Made by a program: the position numbers and the translations under genes. A DNA stretch of 64,000 nt from Kitasatospora azatica KCTC 9699 (GTDB lineage Bacteria > Actinomycetota > Actinomycetes > Streptomycetales > Streptomycetaceae): assembly GCF_000744785.1 (NCBI RefSeq), contig NZ_JQMO01000002.1, forward strand, positions 2,294,001 to 2,358,000. The letters are read 5' to 3'. The notes under the pieces were generated by a model. That model worked only from the letters and a program-made list of their open reading frames with translations, had not been told where the DNA came from and made no database searches. This document shows positions 54,279 through 63,838 of this stretch, piece after piece; the stretch's first letter is position 1, and the number at the start of each line of letters is the position of its first letter.

Positions 54279-56486
54279 TTACCGACCCTCGCTCGGCGGG
54301 GTCGGCCTTCCGGGTCGGGCCTGCCGCGGGGCCTGCGCCAGCCCCTCGCCCAGCAGCTCGCGCAGCTCCACCGCGCCGGGCTCGGCGGCCAGCCGCTCCA
54401 GGGTGACCGGGGTGCCCGAACCGTCCGCCACCGGCAGCCGCCAGTTGGGGTACTGGTCCCAGGTGCCGGGCAGGTTCTGCGGCCGCGGATCGCCCACCGT
54501 GTCCGGCAGCCAGACCCCGACCAGCTCGGCGGGGGTGGCCAGCAGGAACCGGTAGAGCGCCTGCTGGTCCAGCGCGGCGCCGGTCGGCAGCATCCCGAGC
54601 CGGGTCAGTTCGGACCGCCAGTCGGCCAGTTCGGCGGCGGCGGCCTCCTGCTCCTCGGCCAGCGGCCGGGCCAGCAGGCCGAGCTGGTGGCGCAGGTCGA
54701 CGTGCTCGCCGGAGAGCCGGGCGGCGGTGCTGGGCAGGTCGTGGGTGGTGAGGGTGGCCAGGCAGCCGGGCCGCCAGCGGGCGGGGGCCAGCGGTGCGCC
54801 CTTGTCGCCCTCCTTGCCGGTCCAGTCCCGTTCGAACCAGAGCACCGAGGTGCCCAGCACCCCACGGGCCGTCAGCTCCTCGCGCACCCCCGGTTCGACC
54901 GTGCCGAGGTCCTCGCCGATCACGGCGGTGCCGGCCCGGTGCGCCTCCAGCGCGAGCACTCCGAGCATCGCCTCCGCGTCGTAGCGGACGTAGGTACCCT
55001 CGGTCGGCGGCCGACCGGCCGGGATCCACCAGAGCCGGAACAGGCCCATCACATGGTCGATCCGGATCGCCCCGGCGTGCCGGGCGGCCGCCCGCAGCAG
55101 CTCGGCGAAGGGGGCGTAACCGGCGGCGGCCAGCGCGTCGGGCCGCCAGGGCGGCAGCCCCCAGTCCTGGCCGTGCGCGTTGAACGCGTCCGGCGGGGCG
55201 CCGACCGAGATGCCGCCGGCCAGGTGGTCCTGCAGCGCCCAGGAGTCGGCGCCGTGCGGGTGGCAGCCGATCGCCAGGTCGTGGATCAGGCCGACCGCCA
55301 TGCCCGCCCGTTCGGCGGCCCGCTGGGCGCTGCCGAGCTGCTCGTCCAGCAGCCAGGCGAGCCAGCGGTGGAACTCGACGGCTGCGGCGAGTTCGGCCCG
55401 GGCGGCGGCGACCTGGGGGGTGTCGGGGCGGCGCAGTCCCTTGGGCCACTGCCGCCAGTCGCTGCCGTGCTCCTCGGCCAGCGCGTTCCAGGTCGCGTAC
55501 TGCTCCAGCCAGTCGCCCTCGCGCCGGACGAAGGCCTGGTAGGCGGCCTGCCGCCCGGGGCCGCGCGGGACGGTGTGCAGCACTTGCAGGGCCTCGCGCT
55601 TGACCGCCCAGACGGCGTCGCGGTCGATCAGTCCGTCGTGTTCCAGCACTTCGGCGCGCAGCCGCCCGGCCCGCTGGGCGAGCTCGTCGAGTCGGGCCCG
55701 GTCGGCGGGGCCGGCGTAGGCGTACTCGGGCAGTGCCTCGATCCGCAGGTGCACCGGGTCGGCGAACCGGCGGCTGGACGGGCGGTAGGGGGACGGGTCG
55801 GAGGGGGCCCCGGGCAGCGCCGCGTGCAGCGGGTTGATCTGCAGGAAGTCGGCGCCCAGCGCGCCGGCCGACCACTGGGCCAGCTCGGCCAGGTCGCCGA
55901 GGTCGCCCATCCCCCAGGAGCGCTGCGAGAGCACCGAGTAGAGCTGGGCGAGGAAGCCCCAGCCGCGTCCGGGCAGCGGGGCCAGGCGGTCCGGCGCCAC
56001 GATCAGGGTGGTGGACTCGGCGCGGTCGGCGAGCCGCAGGTGCAGGGTGTGGCGGCCGAGCGGCAGGTCGGCGGGCAACCAGTGCGAGCGTCCGGCGGGC
56101 AGCTGCCAGTCGCTGCCGTCCTCCAGCGCGATGCTCAGCCGCGCGGCGGCCGGCACGTCGAGCGCGGTCCGCCGGCCGGTGCGGGCCACCAGGCAGGGCG
56201 GCAGCAGTCGGGCGGCGGCGGTGGCCCGGTGCTCGGCCAGCGCCCGCTCGACGGCCTGCGGGCCGCTCGCGTCCACGCCGAGGGCGGCGAGCACGGCGAT
56301 CAGGGTGGCGGCGCCGACCTGGACCTGCTCGCCGTCGCCGGCGTCGTAGCTGCTGTCCACGCCGTGTGCGTGGGCGAGGGCGACCAGTGCCGGGCCGGGG
56401 GCGTCCTCGGACGCCGCTGCGCCCGAGGCCCCCGGACCTGAGGACTCGTCACGGTTCTCGTCGGAACGGTCGAGGTAAGCGGCCAA
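54279..56486 (-). CDS. malQ: 4-alpha-glucanotransferase MalQ (amylomaltase, GH77)
   Basis: 735 residues, the long actinobacterial form with an extra N-terminal beta domain. GH77 catalytic segments: nucleophile Asp in AIRIDHVMGLFRLWWIP, acid/base Glu in AVIGEDLGTVEPGV and the third Asp in LTTHDLPST. It transfers maltosyl or longer units between alpha-1,4-glucans, in maltodextrin and glycogen metabolism. I chose the TTG at 56486, because AGGAG lies 6 nt upstream; a longer frame to 56606 has no such signal. It is divergent from the GH84 gene. Confidence 0.88.
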   Translation of the reverse strand: MAAYLDRSDENRDESSGPGASGAAASEDAPGPALVALAHAHGVDSSYDAGDGEQVQVGAATLIAVLAALGVDASGPQAVERALAEHRATAAARLLPPCLVARTGRRTALDVPAAARLSIALEDGSDWQLPAGRSHWLPADLPLGRHTLHLRLADRAESTTLIVAPDRLAPLPGRGWGFLAQLYSVLSQRSWGMGDLGDLAELAQWSAGALGADFLQINPLHAALPGAPSDPSPYRPSSRRFADPVHLRIEALPEYAYAGPADRARLDELAQRAGRLRAEVLEHDGLIDRDAVWAVKREALQVLHTVPRGPGRQAAYQAFVRREGDWLEQYATWNALAEEHGSDWRQWPKGLRRPDTPQVAAARAELAAAVEFHRWLAWLLDEQLGSAQRAAERAGMAVGLIHDLAIGCHPHGADSWALQDHLAGGISVGAPPDAFNAHGQDWGLPPWRPDALAAAGYAPFAELLRAAARHAGAIRIDHVMGLFRLWWIPAGRPPTEGTYVRYDAEAMLGVLALEAHRAGTAVIGEDLGTVEPGVREELTARGVLGTSVLWFERDWTGKEGDKGAPLAPARWRPGCLATLTTHDLPSTAARLSGEHVDLRHQLGLLARPLAEEQEAAAAELADWRSELTRLGMLPTGAALDQQALYRFLLATPAELVGVWLPDTVGDPRPQNLPGTWDQYPNWRLPVADGSGTPVTLERLAAEPGAVELRELLGEGLAQAPRQARPGRPTPPSEGR

Positions 56487-56772
56487 CGCGGTCTCCTGGC
56501 GGCAGGTGAACAGTCGGGTTCCACTCCTACCCGGCCGAGCCCGCCACCATCCCTTGCGGCGCGCCGGAACGGGAGCGAACGGACGCCCTGTCAGTTGACC
56601 GGACAAAGTCGGATCAAACGGTCATCAGCGCAGCTCACGTTGACAGTGACGCGCCCAACTGGTGGGCTGTGGCCGCGAGGCCGGTGCGGTCGGCGGGGGG
56701 CCGGTGGAACAGCCTCGCGTGCCCGTCGACAACCCCCGTACGGCCGACTGCCCCCGGCCGCCAGGAGGCCCC

Positions 56773-59700
56773 GTGCAGGTCCGTGTGTCCGCCGTCGCCG
56801 GGAGGCGGTTGCGGCAGCAGCTCGAATCCAGTGCGGCCCTGCGGGAGATGCTGCACCACCCCGCCGTCGAAGCCACCCGCCGGGCCACCGCCCGCACCGC
56901 GCGCCGGGTCGCCCCGCGCACCGCGGACCGGCTGATCGCCGACCTCAAGGGCACCGAGCCGCTGCTCGCCGAGATCCGCGCCGAACGGAGCCCGGTCGGG
57001 CGGACGGTCACCGGCACCGGCACCGCGCACACCCTCACCCACCGTCGGGCCGCGCTGCGGGTCGCCGCCACCCTCTCGGCCGCCGCCGTGATCGGCGGTC
57101 TGCTCAGTACCGCACCGGCCACCGCCGCCGGTGCACCGGCCGCGCCGATCGCACCGATCGCCCAGCCCGCGAGCAGCACCCCCGGCTCCTCGCGCACCCC
57201 GCTGGGCAGCCTGACCAGTCCTCAGGTCTTCCCCCGCCCGCAGCAGTTGCAGCAGCAGGGCAAGCCGGTCAGCGTCCCCGCCGAGGTGGTGCTGGTGGCC
57301 GGCGCCGAGGTCGACCAGGGCGCGCTGGCGGCGGTCCGCCGACTGCTCGCCGACGCGGGCGCCACCAGCGTGGTCACCCCCGAGCAGCCGGTCGCCGGAC
57401 CCGGCGCGCTGCTGGTCTACCTCGGCGGTCCGAGCGAGCAGTCGGACCCCGGCACCGACCGGGTGCTGCACGACCTGGGCGCGACCGGACCGGCCGGACT
57501 GCCGGCCGGCGGCTACGTCCTGGCCGCCGGCCAACTGCCCACCACCGGCGGCTCCTACGGCGCGGTGGTGCTCTCCGGCGTGGACCGGGCCGGCACCTTC
57601 TACGCCGCGCAGAGCCTGCGCCAGCTGCTCAGCACCGTCCCCGCCGGCCAGGGCCAGGGCCCGGCCCCGCTCGGCTTCCCCGGCCTCACAATCCGCGACT
57701 GGTCGAGCGGCGCGCAGCTGCGCGGCACCGCCGAGTCCTTCTACGGCACGCCCTGGAGCACCACCCAGCGCCTGGACCTGATCGACTTCCTGGGCCGGAC
57801 CAAGCAGAACTTCTTCCTCTACGCCCCCGGCGACGACCCCTACCGCCAGGACCGCTGGCGCGAGCCGTACCCCACCGAGCAGAGCGAGGGCCTGCGGATC
57901 CTGGCCGAGCGGGCCCGGGCCAACCACGTCACCCTCGGCTACGCGATCGCCCCCAGCCAGACCTTCTGCTACAGCTCCCGCGCGGACCAGGACGCGCTGA
58001 TCGCCAAACTGGACCGGCTGCGCGAACTCGGCTTCGCCGCCTTCCAGTTGCGCTTCGACAACGTCAGCTACGACGAGTGGCACTGCGGTGGCGACAGGCG
58101 CGCCTACGGCACCGGGCCGGCCGCCGCCGCCAAGGCCCAGGCCCAGCTGGCCGTCGCCGTGCAGACCCGGCTGATCGACCGGCACGCGGAGCTGACCGCG
58201 CTCTCGGTGGTCCCCACCGAGTTCCACCAGCAGGGCGCCACGCCCTACCGGAAGGCGCTGGCCGGCGCACTGCCCCCGGCCGTCCAACTCGCCTGGAGCG
58301 GGGTCGGGGTGCTCCCGGGCAAGATCACGGCCGGTCAGACCGCCGACACCGCCACGCTCTTCGACCACCCGCTGGTCACCATGGACAACTACCCGGTCAA
58401 CGACTCCACCCCCGACCGGCTCTACCTCGGCCCGTACACCGGCCGCGACCCCGAGGTCGCGCGCCGCTCGGCGATGCTGCTGACCTCCGGCATGCGCCAG
58501 GCGGCCGCCTCCCGGATCCCGCTGGCCACCGCGGCCGACTTCGCCTGGAACCCGACCGGCTACCAGTCCGACGCCTCCTGGCAGTACGCGCTGCGCACCC
58601 TGGCCGCCGACGCCACCCCCGGCACCGCCACCGATGCGGGGCCCGCGCTGGCCGCGCTCACCGCACTGGCCGGCAACAGCAGCTCCTCGCCGCTGTCCGC
58701 GGCCGAGTCCGGCTACCTGACCCCGCTGCTGGACGCCTTCTGGAGCGCGCTGCAGCCCAGCGGCGGCGGCAACCCCGACCTGGGCAGGCTGCAGCAGGCC
58801 GCCGACCCGCTGCGAGCCGCCTTCGCCACCATGGCCGGCGCCCCGGACGCGCTGCGCGGCAACGACTCGCAGGCCGCCCTGCCCGGCAACGCGCTGGCGG
58901 CCGAGACCGCCCCCTGGCTGGCCCGGCTCAGCGCCTACGGCCGGGCCGGCAAGGCGGCCCTGGACATGCTGCTGGCCCAGCACAGCGGCGACGGTTCGGC
59001 CGCCTGGCAGTCCCGGGTGGAGCTGCGCCGAGCGCGCGACCAGCTCTCCGCCGGACCGGTGACGGTCGGCGCCGGTGTGCTGGACCCCTTCCTCGACCGC
59101 GCGCTCAAGGCCGCCGACACCTGGTCCGGGGTGAGCGCGGGATCGCTGGCCCCGACCACCACCATGGGCACCGCGCTCGACCACCGCCCGGCCCTGATGA
59201 CCGACGCCGCCCCCGACACCTTCTACTGGAGCTCCGCCCCGCCGCAGCCCGGCGACGCCGTCGGCCTGGACCTCGGCGACGGCCGCCCGGTGGCCTCGGT
59301 CACCGTACGGATGGGCGGCACCGACGGATCGGCCGCCGCGGGCACCGACGAGGCCGCCGCAGCCGACGACTACCTGCGCGACGGGGTGCTCGAGTACACC
59401 ACCGGCGACGGCGGCTGGCAGCAACTGCTGACGGTCCACCAGCAGAAGACGGTGACCGCGAAGCTGCCGGACGGCACGGTGGTCCGGGCGGTCCGGTTGC
59501 GCGCCACCAAGGCCCAGCAGACCGCCGTGGCGGTACGCGAGTTCAGCGTCACCGCGCCGGGCACCGCGCAGACCAGCGTGACCGGCGGACCGGCCGCCGC
59601 ACCCGGCTCCTCCGCCGCCGCGGTACTGGACGGCAACCCCGACAGCGCCTATCGGGCGGCCGCCCCGCCGACCGCCGACGACGCGCCGCTCGTCGTCGAC

Positions 59701-60810
59701 CTCGGCGGCGCCCGCCCGCTGGACCGGCTCACCGTGCTGACCGACCCCACCGTGCGGGCCACGGCCGGCGTCGAGGTCCGCCGGGCGGACGGCAGCTGGA
59801 CCGGCGTCGGCACCCTGCACCCCGGCTACAACGAGCTGCCGACCGGCGGCCAGCCGGCTGACGCGGTGCGCCTGACTTGGCAGCCGGGCGGCGACGCGCC
59901 GGTGGTCAACCAGATCGTCCCCTGGTACGCGGATCTCCCGGTGGCCCGGCTGACGCTCACCAACCCCGTGCTCGACGTGATCGCCGGCGCGCCCACGCCC
60001 GTCACCACCCAGGCCGAGGTGGCCGCGGTGCGCTCCGACGGCGCCAACGGCACCGTCCGGGTCACCACCGGCACGCCGGGCCTGACCGTCTCCCCCGCCG
60101 CCGCCCCGGTCAGCGTGCCGCGCGGCGGCCGGGCCGGCACCACGGTGCAGGTCAGCGCGGCGGCCGGGACGCCGTCGGGGACGTACCAGGTGCCGGTGGA
60201 CTTCGTCGACGGCCCGGTGACGCTGCACCAGGTACTGAAGGTGCATGTCGTCCCGCCCACCGGCGGCCCCGACCTCGCGCCCGCCTCGGTCGCCACCTCC
60301 TCCGGCAACGAGAGCGCGAAGTACCCCGCCACCGCGGTGAACGACGGCGACCCGGCCACCCGTTGGCTCTCCCCCGCCACCGACAACGCCTGGGTCCAGC
60401 TCCAGCTGCCGCAGGCCACCCACCTGGGACAGGCCGTCCTGCACTGGCAGGACGCGTACGCCACCTCGTACCAGCTGCAGTCCTCGACGGACGGCGTCAA
60501 CTGGACGACGGTCGCCACGGTGGCGGCCGGCCACGGCGGCACCGAGACGGTGCGGTTCGACGCGCCCGGGGCGGTGTACCTGCGGATGCAGGGGGTCGCG
60601 CGGGCCACCAAGTACGGGTACTCGCTGTACGGGATCGAGCTGTACGCGGTCACCGAGCCGGTGGCGCCGGTGGTGCCGCCGGTCACCCCGCCGGTGACCG
60701 TGCCGGTGCCGACGCCGTCCCCCACGGTCAGCCCCAGCGCCGTCCCGACGCCCTCCCCCTCGCCCACGCCGCCGCCCGCGAGCCCCTCCGCCAGCCCGAA
60801 GCAGCCCTGA
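56773..60810 (+). CDS. Secreted GH84-type beta-N-acetylglucosaminidase with C-terminal F5/8-type domains
   Basis: 1345 residues. The GTG at 56773 follows AGGAGG and opens an unusual 110-residue basic, helical N-terminus. The signal-type hydrophobic segment (RVAATLSAAAVIGGLLSTAP) starts only near residue 97. A GH20-like N-terminal domain (about 145-300) and the GH84 barrel (about 300-600; LTIRDWSSGAQLRGTAESFYG, VTMDNYPVND) follow. The catalytic pair usually Asp-Asp appears here as F-D-N in LRFDNVSYDEWHCG. Two discoidin/F5-8-like domains (DGNPDSAYRAAA; NDGDPATRWLSPATDNAWVQL) and a Pro/Thr-rich tail end the protein. It should act on GlcNAc-containing glycans outside the cell. Confidence 0.82.
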   Translation: MQVRVSAVAGRRLRQQLESSAALREMLHHPAVEATRRATARTARRVAPRTADRLIADLKGTEPLLAEIRAERSPVGRTVTGTGTAHTLTHRRAALRVAATLSAAAVIGGLLSTAPATAAGAPAAPIAPIAQPASSTPGSSRTPLGSLTSPQVFPRPQQLQQQGKPVSVPAEVVLVAGAEVDQGALAAVRRLLADAGATSVVTPEQPVAGPGALLVYLGGPSEQSDPGTDRVLHDLGATGPAGLPAGGYVLAAGQLPTTGGSYGAVVLSGVDRAGTFYAAQSLRQLLSTVPAGQGQGPAPLGFPGLTIRDWSSGAQLRGTAESFYGTPWSTTQRLDLIDFLGRTKQNFFLYAPGDDPYRQDRWREPYPTEQSEGLRILAERARANHVTLGYAIAPSQTFCYSSRADQDALIAKLDRLRELGFAAFQLRFDNVSYDEWHCGGDRRAYGTGPAAAAKAQAQLAVAVQTRLIDRHAELTALSVVPTEFHQQGATPYRKALAGALPPAVQLAWSGVGVLPGKITAGQTADTATLFDHPLVTMDNYPVNDSTPDRLYLGPYTGRDPEVARRSAMLLTSGMRQAAASRIPLATAADFAWNPTGYQSDASWQYALRTLAADATPGTATDAGPALAALTALAGNSSSSPLSAAESGYLTPLLDAFWSALQPSGGGNPDLGRLQQAADPLRAAFATMAGAPDALRGNDSQAALPGNALAAETAPWLARLSAYGRAGKAALDMLLAQHSGDGSAAWQSRVELRRARDQLSAGPVTVGAGVLDPFLDRALKAADTWSGVSAGSLAPTTTMGTALDHRPALMTDAAPDTFYWSSAPPQPGDAVGLDLGDGRPVASVTVRMGGTDGSAAAGTDEAAAADDYLRDGVLEYTTGDGGWQQLLTVHQQKTVTAKLPDGTVVRAVRLRATKAQQTAVAVREFSVTAPGTAQTSVTGGPAAAPGSSAAAVLDGNPDSAYRAAAPPTADDAPLVVDLGGARPLDRLTVLTDPTVRATAGVEVRRADGSWTGVGTLHPGYNELPTGGQPADAVRLTWQPGGDAPVVNQIVPWYADLPVARLTLTNPVLDVIAGAPTPVTTQAEVAAVRSDGANGTVRVTTGTPGLTVSPAAAPVSVPRGGRAGTTVQVSAAAGTPSGTYQVPVDFVDGPVTLHQVLKVHVVPPTGGPDLAPASVATSSGNESAKYPATAVNDGDPATRWLSPATDNAWVQLQLPQATHLGQAVLHWQDAYATSYQLQSSTDGVNWTTVATVAAGHGGTETVRFDAPGAVYLRMQGVARATKYGYSLYGIELYAVTEPVAPVVPPVTPPVTVPVPTPSPTVSPSAVPTPSPSPTPPPASPSASPKQP

Positions 60811-60823
60811 CACTCCCTCCCGT

Positions 60824-60864
60824 CCTCCCCCGTGCGGGCGACCTGATCGCCCGTGCGGGGGAGG
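60824..60864 (+). terminator. Terminator of the GH84 gene
   Basis: Hairpin CCTCCCCC...GGGCGA / TCGCCC...GGGGGAGG with a 3-nt internal mismatch, 13 nt after the stop codon. Confidence 0.7.
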
Positions 60865-60955
60865 CCACGGGTTCACCGGCTTCGGCGATCTCCACCGGGC
60901 TCGTTCTCGGCAGGATCTTCCGTGTCACCCCAACGACTCGGAAGGCCCGATCCCG

Positions 60956-61540
60956 ATGACCGCCAGCGCTGTTGTCTCCACCCCCGCCGGCTCGCTGAGA
61001 ATCCGTCAGCTGGCGGCCCCCGCCCTGCTCGGCGGGTACGGGCTGATCCGCCTGGTCCCCGGCTCCAAGCAGCCCGGCCTGGGCTGGACCACCGGCCACC
61101 TCGCGCTGCTCGCCGCACTCCTGCTCTTCGGCGAGATCTTCCACCAGCTCTACCGGCTCACCCGCGAACGCGGACGCGTCGCGGCGCTACTCGGCTACGG
61201 CACCGCCCTGGTCGGCCTCTGCTGCTCCCTCGGCCAGGTGGTCATCGACCTCTACGCCAGCCTCGCCACCAGTACCAGGGCCGAGCAGAACCACCTGTTC
61301 GAGCAGATCCAGAGCCACCCCGGCGTCCTCCCCGCCTTCTACCAGGTCGGCCCGCTGTTCTTCTACGTCGGCCTGCTCGCCCTGCTCACCACCCTGGCCG
61401 TCCGCCGCCGCCTCCCCTGGTGGACCCCCGTCACCGTCCTCGCCGCCACCGTCCTGATGGCCGCCTCCCTCGACCTGATGACCGTGGGAGCCGCCCTCTA
61501 CGCCCTCGCCCTGCTCCCCCTGTCCCGCCCCGCCCGTTGA
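60956..61540 (+). CDS. Hypothetical integral membrane protein
   Basis: 194 residues, four to six hydrophobic segments: LAALLLFGEIFHQLYRL, VAALLGYGTALVGLCCSLGQ, VLPAFYQVGPLFFYVGLLAL and TVLAATVLMAASLDLMTVGA. No conserved enzymatic motif is seen. GGAAGG lies before the ATG at 60956. I do not recognise the family. It precedes the deleted HAD-hydrolase gene, convergent with it. Confidence 0.7.
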   Translation: MTASAVVSTPAGSLRIRQLAAPALLGGYGLIRLVPGSKQPGLGWTTGHLALLAALLLFGEIFHQLYRLTRERGRVAALLGYGTALVGLCCSLGQVVIDLYASLATSTRAEQNHLFEQIQSHPGVLPAFYQVGPLFFYVGLLALLTTLAVRRRLPWWTPVTVLAATVLMAASLDLMTVGAALYALALLPLSRPAR

Positions 61541-61548
61541 CCCACGCC

Positions 61549-61787
61549 TCAGAGCTCCAGCAGGGCGGTGAGCGAGTGGATCTCCTCGATTCCCTCGGCC
61601 GCCGCGCGCTCGGAGTTCCGGCCGGGACCGCGGCGGTTCAGCCAGCGGGTCTGCAGGCCGGCGTCGCGGGCACCGAGGGCGTCCTGCAGGAAGTGGTCGC
61701 CGACGTGCAGGACAGCCGCCGGGTCGACGTCCCGAAGTCCCAGAGGGTGTCGTCGGCGTCGAAGGAGATCCCGGCTATCGGCGGCAT
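61549..61787 (-). pseudogene. HAD-family hydrolase pseudogene with internal deletion and frameshift
   Basis: On the minus strand the ATG at 61787 gives MPPIAGISFDADDTLWDFG, the N-terminal nucleophile motif of HAD hydrolases (D-x-D-x-T). Near 61728-61733 the reading jumps by one base to DVDPAAVLHVGDHFLQDALG and then ARDAGLQTRWLNRR, the C-terminal motif (VGDxxxxDxxGAxxAG) that ends in LTALLEL and TGA at 61549. Family members are about 230 residues; only about 18 and 60 remain, so about 150 codons are missing. The two halves are both well preserved, which suggests a recent deletion. Confidence 0.8.
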
Positions 61788-61885
61788 GCGGCCGACCCTA
61801 GCGAACGCGGCGGGCCGGCGGCGCTCCCTTTCCGAGGGTGCGTCGCCGGCCCATGAGGCTACCGGGGTACTGCGGCCTTGGCTGG

Positions 61886-62503
61886 TCAGGCGGTGAGGGC
61901 CTCCGGCTGCTCACCGCGGTGGACGGGACGGGACCGGCCCAGCGGAACCGATGCTCCCGCGTGGTCGGTATGGTCGTGGTGTTCGAAGTCACGGAACTGG
62001 TCCGTGCCGCCGTACGGCTCCAGGTAGGGCCGCCAGCGCGGGTCCTTGATCCCGGTTCCGATGATGCGCCAGGCCAGCCCGCTGGGCGGGGCAGGAGGTC
62101 GCTTCATCCGCCACCCGAGCTCGGTCAGGTGGCGGTCGGCCTTCATGTGATTGCAGCGGCGGCAGGCCGCCACCACGTTGTCCCAGCGGTGCTGTCCACC
62201 ACGACTGCGCGGGATGACGTGGTCGACGCTGGTAGCGGCGGCCCCGCAGTACACGCAACGCCCGTGGTCACGGGCGAACAGAGCGCGGCGGGTGAGCGGT
62301 ACTGGCCCGCAGAACGGCACCCGGACGAACCGGGTGAGCCGGACCACGGAGGGCGCCGTAACGGCGCTGGTGGCGCTGTGCAGAGTGACACCCGAGTCTT
62401 CCAGGCTGACTGCCTTGTGATTGAGGACCAGGATGAGGGCGCGGCGCATCGATACGACGCCGAGTGGCTCGTAGGACGCGTTGAGGACCAGGACATGCGG
62501 CAC
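61886..62503 (-). CDS. HNH endonuclease
   Basis: 205 residues. The core carries a zinc-like CVYCG, then VDHVIPRSRGGQHRWDNVVA and ACRRCNHMKADR, which together make the HNH nuclease fold (His, Asn, His with two CxxC zinc pairs). The N-terminal segment VLVLNASYEPLGVVSMRRAL is typical of the chromosomal actinobacterial HNH group of unknown role, not of restriction enzymes. The GTG at 62503 has AAGGAGG 5 nt upstream. It is divergent from mscS. Confidence 0.9.
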   Translation of the reverse strand: MPHVLVLNASYEPLGVVSMRRALILVLNHKAVSLEDSGVTLHSATSAVTAPSVVRLTRFVRVPFCGPVPLTRRALFARDHGRCVYCGAAATSVDHVIPRSRGGQHRWDNVVAACRRCNHMKADRHLTELGWRMKRPPAPPSGLAWRIIGTGIKDPRWRPYLEPYGGTDQFRDFEHHDHTDHAGASVPLGRSRPVHRGEQPEALTA

Positions 62504-62751
62504 GGATGCCTCCTTGGACGCCTGCGGCGCGTGGCTCGCGCCGGGACGAGCGGATGACCGCGCATCGCTGCGCGATCACCCCCAGTGTCGCCTTACGTGT
62601 TTGTACGGCGCCACCACTACCGGGTAACAGGCCGAAGCAGCTTCGTCCCGCACCGGGTCGTACTGATCTCTATGCCCAGACCTGCGGCTTGCCGCACTCG
62701 AACGATCGATAGGCTGAGCCCGAACGTGTCGCCCCCATAGGAGGACCCCCA

Positions 62752-63783
62752 GTGACCGACGTCACCACCAGTGCCCAGCATGCGGCCGGTTGGCTGGACG
62801 CCAACTGGCAGGCCTGGGTCGAGGGGGCAGTGCGCATCATTCTCATCGTGGTGCTCGCGCTGGTGCTGCGGGCGGTGGTGCGCAAGCTGATCGACCAGTT
62901 CATCCACCGGATGACCCGGGAGGCGGAGAACTCGGACACCGAGACCAGCAGCCGGCTGGGCGGGCTGCTGGTCAACACCGAGCGGCGGCAGCAGCGCTCG
63001 GCGGCGATAGGTTCGGTGCTGCGCAGCGTCGCCTCCTTCTCGATCATGGGCACGGCGGCCCTGATGGTGCTCTCGGGCGTCGGCGTGGACCTGGCTCCGC
63101 TGCTGGCCAGCGCCGGGGTGGCCGGGGTGGCGATCGGTTTCGGTGCCCGCAACCTGGTCACCGACTTCCTCTCCGGGGTCTTCATGATCATGGAGGACCA
63201 GTACGGCGTCGGCGACGAGATCGACATGGGCGTGGCCACCGGCACCGTGCTCGAGGTGGGCCTGCGGGTGACCAAGCTGCGCGGGGCGAACGGCGAGATC
63301 TGGTACATCCGCAATGGAGAGGTCAAGCGGATCGCCAACATGAGCCAGGGCTGGTCGACCGCCACCGTGGACGTGCAGGTCGGGTACCGGGAGGACCTGG
63401 ACCGGGTCAAGGACCTGATCCTGGCGACGGCGGCCGAGCTCGTCAAGGACAGCCCGTGGGACGAGCTGCTCTGGGAGCCGGTGCAGGTACTGGGCGTGGA
63501 ATCGGTGGCGGCGGACACCGTGGTGCTGCGGATCGAGGCCAGGACCATGCCGGGCCAGGCGGCGCTGCTCACCCGGGAACTGCGGCTGCGGCTGAAGAAC
63601 GCCTTCGACGCGGCCGGGATCAAGCTGAAGGAGGAGGCCTCGGCGGCCACCCCCAAGCCCACCACCCCGGAGGCGCTGGCACCGTCCGCGCTGGCCGACC
63701 CGGCCTCGGCCCGTTCGCTGGCCTCCCGCCCGATCCCGCCGCCCTCGCCGGAGGAGCAGGCGGCCTTCGGCAAGCTGCCCTGA
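62752..63783 (+). CDS. mscS: Small-conductance mechanosensitive channel MscS
   Basis: 343 residues. Three membrane helices; the pore-lining third helix includes APLLASAGVAGVAIGFGA followed by the MscS-domain FLSGVFMIMEDQYGVGDEI. The cytosolic beta domain and a C-terminal Pro/Ala-rich tail complete the channel. It opens under membrane tension to release solutes in hypo-osmotic shock. The GTG at 62752 follows AGGAGG. It is divergent from the HNH endonuclease. Confidence 0.92.
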   Translation: MTDVTTSAQHAAGWLDANWQAWVEGAVRIILIVVLALVLRAVVRKLIDQFIHRMTREAENSDTETSSRLGGLLVNTERRQQRSAAIGSVLRSVASFSIMGTAALMVLSGVGVDLAPLLASAGVAGVAIGFGARNLVTDFLSGVFMIMEDQYGVGDEIDMGVATGTVLEVGLRVTKLRGANGEIWYIRNGEVKRIANMSQGWSTATVDVQVGYREDLDRVKDLILATAAELVKDSPWDELLWEPVQVLGVESVAADTVVLRIEARTMPGQAALLTRELRLRLKNAFDAAGIKLKEEASAATPKPTTPEALAPSALADPASARSLASRPIPPPSPEEQAAFGKLP

Positions 63784-63838
63784 CGGGGGGGTGCCCGCTG
63801 CCGGAATCGGCGGCTGTCCGGTCCGCTAGTCTCCGTGC

